From contig NC_003284.9 in NCBI RefSeq assembly GCF_000002985.6, forward strand, positions 14,322,001-14,386,000: 64,000 bases of DNA. The letters are read 5' to 3'. This stretch comes from Caenorhabditis elegans (lineage: Eukaryota > Nematoda > Chromadorea > Rhabditida > Rhabditidae). A program made the position numbers and the translations under genes. Positions 53,868 to 62,649 of this stretch are shown piece by piece. Under the pieces are notes generated by a model. That model was given only the letters and a program-made list of their open reading frames with translations. It searched no databases and was not told where the DNA came from. Every line of letters starts with the position of its first letter. The stretch's first letter is position 1.

Positions 53868-54589
53868 ATGGATGGCGTGGGTCGGTTGATTTTATGGTTT
53901 GCATTCATCTGTTTTTCTGGAGTTGGTATTATGTTCACCACGTTCTTTCACAACAAGGAAGGTTTGTAAAGTTTAACAGTTAAAGGCGTGCCAGTGAAAT
54001 ATTTGCCACGTTCACGCAGTATCTCACAAAGTTTGATAATGAACGTAATTTTGAAACTTTACAGAGATCAACCAAACGTATTTTCCACTGTCCGCTCGTA
54101 CACTGAGATAATTTTCCTACCCAGCTCTAAACTTGATCATGTCTGCTCCATCTCTACTTTTTTGGAGTGTTTCTGTGAAACTAAGCGGTACGGTTTTGTG
54201 TCTTATGATTTCACTCATAATCTGTTTGTATTCAGCGTTTCTTTCTTACACAAGCTGGCTCGTTGTTTTGATTCAATGGTATGATGATGGTGTTTACTGC
54301 ATCTGCCACCAGACACCCAGAGACTCAGTGTCCAAACGTACTTCTCAACTGTCCCAAGACGAATTAAAACAAATCAAATTGGTGATTGACGAACTGAAGA
54401 TGTTAGTTGTACGAAGATCCTAAATCAATTCAAGTTTTGATTTTCAGAAATAGTTTTGCGCTCTATGAATGGGCTCAGCACTTGGAACAATATCCCTAGT
54501 CTTCTTTATCAGAAACAGTTCAAGACGTTTGCAATCGATTGAAAATGGCTAGGGCAGCATTGGATTTCTCGATGAAGAAGTCTCTCTAA
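53868..54589 (+). CDS. Small membrane protein with in-frame TAG before the last 29 codons
   Basis: Exons 53868-53961, 54236-54401 and 54448 onward join in phase (introns 274 and 46 nt). Residues 1-31 hold a hydrophobic segment (LILWFAFICFSGVGIMFTTF). A second, weaker one (FLSYTSWLVVLIQW) follows, and then an H/C-containing and helical tail (ICHQTPRDS, LSQDELKQIKLVIDELK, FALYEWAQHLEQYP). TAG at 54497-54499 ends a 103-aa product. The same frame continues as SSLSETVQDVCNRLKMARAA and onward to TAA at 54587, 29 sensible codons more. It may be a nonsense-mutated longer gene, read-through, or a coincidence. The donor of exon 2 (AT/GTTAGT) is imperfect; without that splice the frame ends at 54423. 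ATG follows CTTTTCAG AAAAACTCAGC. No family recognised. Confidence 0.5.
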
Positions 54590-54954
54590 TTTTCCTGAAG
54601 TTTCGCAATTTATTTGACAAGTGATTAATTGTAGCTTCGTACGTTACCAATGCTTTCCAATTTTTCTTGTGGGTTATTCTCTTTAGTCGTATTTTTTTTG
54701 ACGGTCTGTTTTCAATAAATTTTTCTCATCTTTTCAAAACTATTCAGACATTTTCAAGAATAAAATTGTATCTTATCCATCGTTCACCCTTTCCGACACT
54801 TTTCCTCGATTGCTGAGCACACAAACATGCGAATCCTCGGTCCTCGTCGCGCGGAAACAACGCGCGGCCATTACATTGTAGTGTCGTTGTCAGCATTTCT
54901 AAATCATTTTTCAGTCGATTTATCGATTTCTTTTTAATATAATCGCTGAATTTC

Positions 54955-57900
54955 TTAGTAATAAAAACATTTATCTTTCTTAAATATAATTTGAGGCTCA
55001 ATAGGTGAAGATTTTGTAGACGAGCAAGTCGCCTGTTCCTCATCGTCATCTTGATCGTTATCAAAGTTCAAGCAACACGGCACTGTATCAGTGATCAAAC
55101 GGCGTTGCGCGTTTGGCAGATTTTCACTATCGGAAAAATCAAATGGAGACACAATTTTAGATGTTTGGCGAACAGCCACTCCGGTGAGAGATTCCAAATG
55201 AACTTGAGAAGTTTCTGGAGTTTGGATGAAAGTGTGCTGCTGATTCTGAAAAATTCGAGTTGATAACATTTTGGGTTAAAAAACTGATCACATTGACAAA
55301 TTGAGCACCGATTTCCGAAAATGTTTCCATTTCTTTTTTTTCTTCGAGTTCTATATGAGTTCAACTCTCCACCACGGGAAAATTTTTTGCGAACTTTTTC
55401 ATCCCAAAAAAAAAAGGAAAAAAAAATTTTCATCCCAAAAAAAAAAGGAAAAAAAAATTTATTCATCCCAAAAAAAAGGAAAAAAAAGGTCCAGAAAAAA
55501 CAAACAAACATTTTTTTACAGTTTTTTGTTTTTTTACAGATTTTGCAACGGGTTTGGAGCGGATTTGGAGAAGATTTGGAGCGGATTTGGAGAAGATTTG
55601 GAGCGGATTTGGAGAAGATTTGGAGCGGATTTGGAGCGGTTTTTGAGCGGTTTTGGAGCGGTTTTGGAGCGGTTTTGGAGCGGTTTTGGAGCGGCATTGG
55701 AGCGGTTTTGGAGCGGTTTTTGGAGCGGTTTAAGAGCAACCGGGGGTTTTTGTCTTCAATTCATTTTTTTTACATACTGCACTTTTTTGCAAAAAAAAAA
55801 ATTTGGAATTTTGGGAGAATTTCTATGAAAATGGATTGCTAATTTTTTTTTTAGTATTATGGGTACGTTTCTGGGTCAAGAAATTCGTGTTTGGTCGCGC
55901 TACAGGGGTTTTTGTCTTCAATTCATTTTTTTACATACATATGACTGCACTTTTTTGCAAAAAAAAAATTTTGGAATTTTGGGAGAATTTCTATGAAAAT
56001 GGATTGCTAATTTTTTTTTTAGTATTATGGGTACGTTTCTGGGTCAAGAAATTCGTTTTTGGCCGCGCTACAGGGGTTTTTGTCTTGAATTCCAATTTCA
56101 ACAGGTATATACAGGCACAATTCTGTATCCGAATTATTTTTTACAGGCATATAGGCCTTGAATAGACAATTTTGGCCTTGAATAGACAATTTTTTTCTAA
56201 GATTATTGGTAAAGTTCGGGACCTGGAAATTAAATTTAAGCTACGCTAGAGGTGTTTCTGTATCCGAATTATTTTTTACAGGCATATACCTTGACGAAAT
56301 AACAAAAAAAAAATGTTGGAATTTTGGGAGACTTGATATGGCCCTGAATAGACAATTTTTTTCAAAGATTATTGGTAAAGTTCGGGACCTGGAAATTAAA
56401 TTTAAGCCACGCTAGAGGGGTTTCTGTATCCGAATTATTTTTACAGGCATATACCTTGACGAAATTACAAAAAAAAATTTTTTTTTTTTACATACATATG
56501 ACTGCACTTTTTTGCAAAAAAAAAATTTTGGAATTTTGGGAGAATTTCTATGAAAATGGATTGCTAATTTTTTTTTTAGTATTATGGGTACGTTTCTGGG
56601 TCAAGAAATTCGTGTTTGGTCGCGCTACAGGGGTTTTTGTCTTCAATTCATTTTTTTACATACATATGACTGCACTTTTTTGCAAAAAAAAAATTTTGGA
56701 ATTTTGGGAGAATTTCTATGAAAATGGATTGCTAATTTTTTTTTTAGTATTATGGGTACGTTTCTGGGTCAAGAAATTCGTTTTTGGCCGCGCTACAGGG
56801 GTTTTTGTCTTGAATTCCAATTTCAACAGGTATATACAGGCACAATTCTGTATCCGAATTATTTTTTACAGGCATATACCTTGAAATTACAAAAAAAAAA
56901 TTTTGGAATTTTGGGAGACTTGATATGGCCCTGAATAGACAATTTTTTTCTAAGATTATTGGTAAAGTTCGGGACCTGGAAATTAAATTTAAGGCGCAAA
57001 AAAAAAAAAATTATAAAATATTATAGGTGAGTTTTTGGGACAGGAAAGTAACTTTAAGCCGCGCTAGAGAGGTTTTTGTGTCGAGTTTCAATTTTCACAG
57101 GTACTAGTAGGCGCAAAAAAACAAAAATAAAAATTATGGAATTCCGGAAATGTTTTGATAGATTTGGATTCTAGATTTTTTTAAAATATTATAGGTGAGT
57201 TTTTGGGACAGGAAAATAACTTTAAGCCGCGCTAGAGAGGTTTTTGTGTCGAGTTCCAATTTTCACAGGTACTAGTAGGTGATATACCTTGACGAAATTA
57301 CAAAAAAAATGTTGGAATTTTGGGAGACTTGATATGGCCTTGAATAGACAATTTTTTTCTAAGATTATTGGTAAAGTTCGGGACCTGGAAATTAAATTTA
57401 AGCTACGCTAGAGGTGTTTCTGTATCCGAATTATTTTTTACAGGCATATACCTTGACGAAATAACAAAAAAAAAATGTTGGAATTTTGGGAGACTTGATA
57501 TGGCCCTGAATAGACAATTTTTTTCAAAGATTATTGGTAAAGTTCGGGACCTGGAAATTAAATTTAAGCCACGCTAGAGGGGTTTCTGTATCCGAATTAT
57601 TTTTACAGGCATATACCTTGACGAAATTACAAAAAAAAATTTTGGAATTTTGGGAGACTTGATATGGCCCTGAATAGACAATTTTTTTCTAAGATTATTG
57701 GTAAAGTTCGGGACCTGGAAATTAAATTTAAGCCACGCTAGAGGGGTTTCTGTATCCGAATTATTTTTTACAGGCATATACCTTGACGAAATAACAAAAA
57801 AAAATGTTGGAATTTTGGGAGACTTGATATGGCCCTGAATAGACAATTTTTTTCTAAGATTATTGGTAAAGTTCGGGACCTGGAAATTAAATTTAAGCCA

Positions 57901-58577
57901 CGCTAGAGGGGTTTCTGTATCCGAATTATTTTTACAGGCATATACCTTGACGAAATTACAAAAAAAAATTTTGGAATTTTGGGAGACTTGATATGGCCCT
58001 GAATAGACAATTTTTTTCTAAGATTATTGGTAAAGTTCGGGACCTGGAAATTAAATTTAAGCCACGCTAGAGGGGTTTCTGTATCCGAATTATTTTTTAC
58101 AGGCATATACCTTGACGAAATAACAAAAAAAAATGTTGGAATTTTGGGAGACTTGATATGGCCCTGAATAGACAATTTTTTTCTAAGATTATTGGTAAAG
58201 TTCGGGACCTGGAAATTAAATTTAAGCCACGCTAGAGGGGTTTCTGTATCCGAATTATTTTTTACAGGCATATACCTTGACGAAATTACAAAAAAATTTG
58301 GAAGAATTGAACTCATCCCTCTCCCTCCCACTCCCCAGTCCAAGCAGTTACCGACTGATCCAAGGAGGATGAGGGAAGCATAGCTCCTCGATGTGTGTGA
58401 CATTTTCGACCTAGATTTACAATCTGAACCAAAACAAGCAAGGTTTTTTCTTACTTTCCCTAAAAAATCTTGCATATTTGCATAAATGAGTGGAATTTAA
58501 TACCTTATTACTATCGTTTTCAATAAATGAGTTTGTCCGAGACGTCAAAATGTCATTATAATTTACGTCAAATTTTT
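54955..58577 (-). CDS. Unknown gene, last three exons, with repeat-filled intron
   Basis: Exons 58577-58504 (...KFDVNYNDILTSRTNSFIEN), 58423-58352 (IVNLGRKCHTHRGAMLPSSS, then LDQS) and 55245-54955 (NQQHTFIQTPETSQVHLESL... ending KDKCFYY and TAA) join in phase 0 with good signals (AAG/GTATTA, GGTTCAG, TCG/GTAACT, TTTTTCAG). The last exon encodes an acidic, S/T-rich, probably disordered tail with DNDQDDDEEQ. The intron of 3106 bp is almost wholly tandem repeat. No first exon or ATG is identified, because the sequence before 58577 lacks a usable upstream exon in phase. If the upstream exons are wrong, the last exon could start alone at ATG 55269. Confidence 0.5.
55398..55490 (+). repeat. Tandem array, about 30-bp CATCCC-A(n)GG units
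   Basis: Three copies of TTCATCCCAAAAAAAAAAGG followed by an A/T run. Confidence 0.9.
55548..55738 (+). repeat. Minisatellite of GGAGCGGTTTT / GGAGAAGATTT units
   Basis: The left half alternates GGAGCGGATTT and GGAGAAGATTT. The right half is nearly pure TTTTGGAGCGG. Periods are 11-12 bp, so open frames run through it on both strands without meaning. Confidence 0.92.
55740..58300 (+). repeat. Array of three related dispersed-repeat subfamilies
   Basis: Subfamily C (four copies near 55795, 55962, 56516 and 56693) has GGGTACGTTTCTGGGTCAAG and CGCGCTACAGGGGTTTTTGT. Subfamily D (nine copies between 56170 and 58290) has GGTAAAGTTCGGGACCTGG and CACGCTAGAGGGGTTTCTGT. A third type (two copies at 57020-57270) has GGTGAGTTTTTGGGACAGG and CGCGCTAGAGAGGTTTTTGT. 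All share the order T-run, GGT..TTnnGGGnC, CGCTAnAGnGGTTTnTGT, ACAGG, so they descend from one ancestor. The last five D copies are spaced almost exactly 165 bp apart. Confidence 0.88.
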
Positions 58578-59288
58578 CTTTTTCATAATTCAAATGAATC
58601 AATATTTTCAGTTTCAGTTTATTTTTGAAAAATGATTTCCAAATAGGTTATTACTCACATTGTTGAGTTTTGTTTTTGTCAAATTTAGCAAAAAAAAAAT
58701 AGACCTACTAACAAGGAGACTTCCTTTCTCAAATTCCCTTCTTGCCAATCATCACGTTTTTTTCACGCTAAATGTCATAAATTTTGTGAAAAAAATTGGC
58801 AACCAGAAATTTTTTCAAAAATGCCACAAACTTTCAGCGTTAATATCTTTGTTGTTAGTAGGTCATGATTTCCGTAAAGTTGTGCACATGAAAAAAAGGA
58901 AAAAACCTTTAAAACGTCGGCCGCTATACCCATTTTTTACAGACACCTTTTTTTTATTCTTTCACATCAGCAATTGCTGAAAGAATTAAGGCAAATAAAA
59001 TAAAATCTTGTTTGTTATGACTGAGTATATCTCTGCTGTGAAACTGAGTATATCTCTGCTGTGAAACAGTATTATTTCAGTAACTTGTAATTTATTTTTG
59101 AAAAGCATCATAACCACTATTTTTTTTACCTGACCTGTAAATGCAAACATAATCAATAACATTTTGTCGAAAATATATAGATTTTATTCAAAAATTATTC
59201 AAAGTAGAACAATGAGAAAAGTGTCAAAAAATGGATTATAATCAGAAGTTATTAGGAATGAAACATAAACAATTTAAAGTTAAGAAGT
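58578..59288. other. Spacer before the CCCH pair
   Basis: AT-rich. It contains a 23-bp direct duplication (CTGAGTATATCTCTGCTGTG twice) at 59021-59066 and no supported exon. Upstream exons of the preceding minus-strand gene may lie here. Confidence 0.5.
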
Positions 59289-59891
59289 TTAAGAGAAGTC
59301 AGTTCTGTCGGTCGTGGAGCTGGAAAGAGATGCTTGAGCAAGACCCGATGGAGGAGCAAACCACAGAGAAAACTGGTGTAGCAATGGATTTTGCGCTGGA
59401 GTTGGCTCAACAGATCTGTGAATAAACTGACACTTTGTCCCATATTTGCAGTGTCCAGTTCTAGAGAAATTGTCACAAAGCATAGTTTTATATTTTGGGT
59501 GGTTGACTCCACGATTCTGAAAAATTTAATACTTAAATTAGAAATTCTTGAGCTCAAAGTATACGTTCTGTTTTAACTTCAGCTCATCTACACTGTGAGC
59601 AAATTTGCATTGCTCCCTGAGCATGTCCGTGTGAGCTGAAACGTCTTGCAAAGAGCCGTTTTGAATGCATTTTCTTCTCTTTTCAATCTCATCATTTCTT
59701 CGTGGAGATCGTCAGGAATTGTGCAAGAGTTTTCTATCTTCATGAATGGCTGGAAGTTTTGTGAAAATCCATTTTTCTCTTGATCAAACAGTCTTGGAGA
59801 AGGTGGCTGCTGGAAGAGCCATTGAGCGCCATTGAGCAACATTGTGCAATTTGGTAGCAGTTGGGACATCAACAGCAAGTGGATTAGACAT
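59289..59891 (-). pseudogene. Frameshifted CCCH tandem zinc-finger gene
   Basis: TIS11/PIE-1-type proteins bind AU-rich RNA through two CCCH fingers. Here exon A (59891-59565) carries CTIPDDLHEEMMRLKREENA then FKTALC, the start of finger 1. The spacing between its second and third Cys codons is 11 nt where 15 are needed, so the frame is lost. The shifted frame continues the finger perfectly (EQCKFAHSVDELKLKQN), and a 48-nt intron leads to exon B (59516-59289) with an intact finger 2, CDNFSRTGHCKYGTKCQFIH. ATG 59891 (MSNPLA) is also out of frame with the main body, which suggests a second indel. Divergent from, and paralogous to, the gene at 61251. Confidence 0.75.
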
Positions 59892-60198
59892 TTTGAAGTG
59901 ATTTCTGAAAATGGAACTGCTTTAGTAGCGGATTGAACAACTTGTTTACTTGTGTACTTTACAAAAATCTGAAACAGTCATGTTGTAAACTTGAAAAATT
60001 AAAGTAAAATATCATCCAAAACAGAAGATTTAATAGAACTCAAGCAAATTTTAAGAATTTGAGGCAAAAAATGGAAAGTATACAATAAAATTGATAAATA
60101 CTACAGAAACAAAATGCGGAAACGAGAGCACGACCGCCCAGGATGACAGTTGTTTGCATGACTGTCACAATTGTCATCCTGTCAGCAGGAAACTGCAT

Positions 60199-60323
60199 AA
60201 ACGCTGAAACTTTATCCAATCGATAGATTGGTTAGGCTCCGCCCATTTACAGAAACATATTTACAGAGGGTGTGGCCTATAAGTGGGCGGAGCTTGCAAT
60301 CGATTGGATACTTTTGCAGCGTT
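60199..60323. mobile_element. 125-bp inverted-repeat element
   Basis: Left AACGCTGAAACTTTATCCAA and right TTGGATACTTTTGCAGCGTT are inverted. Inner arms GGCTCCGCCCATTTA and AAGTGGGCGGAGC pair as well. Non-coding. Confidence 0.8.
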
Positions 60324-60483
60324 CATTCCTTTTCCGGAAGATAGACTGCCAATTTTGTCATTCATACATTTTTCTCTTATAATGAGTGATCGTTCCTTTT
60401 TTGCTACTTTAATTTTCTTAATAGCTGTTGTTTTCTAAAATGTTATTTCAATTAAGGGTCGATTTCTGGAGCAATCTCAAGAT

Positions 60484-60842
60484 ACACTCAAAATAAGAAA
60501 GGCGCGTGGCGTGTACTGCAGAAAACCTCATATTTAGGCCCCGCCTTTTTCTCGTCCACTCACGGAGAAAAGGCAAAAATTTGGGGACCAACCAATATCA
60601 GGCCGCCGACATCCTACGGGTTCCGCGCGCCGCTATGTTTAACTCGCAGCGGGCGGAGACAGCTCACCACGCCCACAGCGAGTTAAACATAGCGGCGCGC
60701 GGAACCCGTAGGATGTCGGCGGCCTGATATTGGTTGGTCCCCAAATGTTTGCCTTTTCTCCGTGAGTGGACGAGAAAAAGGCGGGGCCTAAATATGAGGT
60801 TTTCTGCAGTACACGCCACGCAGTTTTATTATTTTGAGTGTA
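60484..60842. mobile_element. Complete 359-bp palindromic MITE, TA-flanked
   Basis: The ends CACTCAAAATAA and ATTATTTTGAGTG are inverted and abut TA on each side, as in Tc1/mariner-type MITEs. The arms carry TCGTCCACTCACGGAGAAAA and its inverse, and ATCCTACGGGTTCCGCGCGC with its inverse around a centre near 60655. Arms are almost identical, so it is young or gene-converted. A single arm of a relative is at 41561. Confidence 0.88.
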
Positions 60843-61250
60843 ATTCAATCTGACCATTATGTTGACTATAATACCTGTTTGAAGCGGATAATTTTAATTT
60901 ATTAAAAATAATTTTAGTGTTACTATTCTTTTTCTACCCTGCCACTTTTTTTTAATTCGAAAAACTGAATATTTCAACTTTAATTTGCAAGTGAATGCTT
61001 TATTTAATACTACTTCTATTTTCAACTTACAATCAGAAAACGACATTACTATGCTTTAAAATACTGAAAAAATTTCATTTTTTATCCATAAAAATGCTTA
61101 ATAAAAAGTGGTGGGTAGCAAAGGGATGTTACCTTATTAACTTACCATATTTGTACTGTTTTATTTATTTTTTTTTATTCTTTTATGGTATTCTTTTCCC
61201 AAAATCATTTTTAATCAATATTTTTCCAGAAACTACCAAAACCTTCTACA

Positions 61251-61862
61251 ATGTCACTTGAAGCCAGCAACCAAGAAAACTATTTATCCAGTTTTCTTCT
61301 GAAATGTGCTTTCCCAGCTGGAACTGCCTCTCCAACGCTTTCTCCGCCATCTTCTTCCGGATCTTATAAAAAACACGAATTCTCTCCTTTTGTGCAACAA
61401 AATGAAACTAAGCCCAAATTAGCTTCTTATCAATCATTGGCCAACCAAGATCCCTGCACAATTCCAGATGAGCTTCACCAAGAAATGAAGAGATCGAAAA
61501 AGAAAGAAGAAGCATTCAAGACATCCCTATACGGGTTTCACAGAAGAGGCCAAAAATGTGCTTATGGTGAAAAATGCAAATTTGCTCACAGTGTACATGA
61601 GCTCCGCTTCCCACAAACCAAAAGAAACCACCGTAACTATAAAACTGTACTTTGCAATAAATTCTCAACAACTGGGCATTGCAAGTACGGAATCAGGTGT
61701 CAGTTCATCCACAGATCTATGGACTCAACTTCTTCAAATCAATCAAATGAAACAGAAAATGTTACAATTGATCTGAATGTTCAAACGGACGTTTTTCGTG
61801 CATTTGCTCTGGATTCAACAAGTGCCTTGCCAAATTGGCATTGCTCAGTACTTCTCCACTGA
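61251..61862 (+). CDS. CCCH tandem zinc-finger RNA-binding protein, finger 1 degenerate (203 aa)
   Basis: Intronless frame from ATG 61251, just after TTTTTCCAG, to TGA. The family binds 3' UTR AU-rich elements and often acts in germline or early-embryo mRNA control. Residues 1-68 are Ser/Pro-rich. DPCTIPDELHQEMKRSKKKE at 68-87 precedes finger 1. Finger 1 should be C-x8-C-x5-C-x3-H, but residue 94 is Tyr (TAC) where Cys (TGC) is expected; C103, C109 and H113 remain. Finger 2 is intact (C135, C144, C150, H154; CNKFSTTGHCKYGIRCQFIH). The finger linker is 21 residues. The tail from about 155 is Ser/Asn-rich. The minus-strand paralogue has an intron between the fingers that is absent here, as with a processed copy. 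The same-gene exon before 61229, if any, is non-coding. Confidence 0.85.
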   Translation: MSLEASNQENYLSSFLLKCAFPAGTASPTLSPPSSSGSYKKHEFSPFVQQNETKPKLASYQSLANQDPCTIPDELHQEMKRSKKKEEAFKTSLYGFHRRGQKCAYGEKCKFAHSVHELRFPQTKRNHRNYKTVLCNKFSTTGHCKYGIRCQFIHRSMDSTSSNQSNETENVTIDLNVQTDVFRAFALDSTSALPNWHCSVLLH

Positions 61863-62384
61863 ATTTCTTATTTATTTTGTCTCATATTAATGTTTATTTT
61901 TTAATTCGCTGATACTCAATTAAGACATTTTTTTTGTAATATTTTTCTATTTTTTTAAATATTCTTGGCAATGATTGTTTGTACTGTTTTTATTAATTTG
62001 CGGACTATAAAAATTAATTTTGATTTCTATCTTGGTTATTTCAAAGATGGAACATCCTTCAGGTAAGGTCATTGCCTGTTTACGTGCCTACAAGGTATAT
62101 GCAATTCGTGAAATTTTCCCATTCGTTTAATTAAAAACGTAAATTTAAAAAAAAAACAAGGCATCTTGTGAGGAACCCTGCTGTTCTAGCACAATTCCTG
62201 CTACATTTGTCACTTGTGTTTTAATTTCTACTGTTTCACGATGTCCATATTATAATGTTCAACACATTTGTGCCGAATATGCCGATCTGTTCACTTTCCG
62301 GTCTTCTCAACTTTGATATAGTATTGCGATCAAAAAACAAACATATCCCCGATTGATCTCTCAAAAAATTTAAAAAGTTTGTTG
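61863..62384. other. 3' flank of the CCCH gene
   Basis: AT-rich DNA with no supported gene. Confidence 0.6.
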
Positions 62385-62640
62385 ATATGGCCCTGAATAG
62401 ACAATTTTTTTCTAAGATTATTGGTAAAGTTCGGGACCTGGAAATTAAATTTAAGCCACGCTAGAGGGGTTTCTGTATCCGAATTATTTTTTACAGGACT
62501 GCACTTTTTTGCAAAAAAAATTTTTTGGAATTTTGGGAGAATTTCTATGAAAATGGATTGCTAATTTTTTTTTAGTATTATTGGTACGTTTCTGGGTCAA
62601 GAAATTCGTTTTTGGCCGCGCTACAGGGGTTTTTGTCTTG
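62385..62640 (+). repeat. Dispersed copy of the 55-58 kb repeat families
   Basis: 62385-62500 matches subfamily D (GGTAAAGTTCGGGACCTGG, CACGCTAGAGGGGTTTCTGT) and 62500-62640 matches subfamily C (GGTACGTTTCTGGGTCAAG, CGCGCTACAGGGGTTTTTGT), in the same orientation as in the 3.1 kb intron. It abuts the 48-bp satellite. Confidence 0.88.
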
Positions 62641-62649
62641 AATTCATTT

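Larger units (their letters stand above)
59892..61250. other. Divergent intergenic region of the CCCH pair
   Basis: It holds two inverted-repeat elements (60199-60323 and 60484-60842) and a small hairpin CAGGATGACAGTTG / CAATTGTCATCCTG at 60138-60181. The rest is AT-rich promoter-like DNA. TTTTTCCAG at about 61221-61229 is a probable trans-splice acceptor for the plus-strand gene. Confidence 0.6.

Noticed and set aside
55095..55842. Long overlapping open frames on both strands (170-214 codons)
   Set aside because: They run through the GGAGCGGTTTT minisatellite and A-rich repeats. The minus-strand frame only borrows the true last exon at 54955-55245 in another frame.
57574..58475. 190-codon and 90-codon minus-strand frames with repeated blocks
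   Set aside because: These are translations of the 165-bp D repeats. Only the 24-codon exon at 58352-58423, in another frame, looks genuine.
58651..58690. Extra upstream exon for the 55-58.6 kb gene, using the strong GTGAGT donor
   Set aside because: Joining it to the exon at 58577 creates a stop codon, and no AG acceptor exists in between for another phase.
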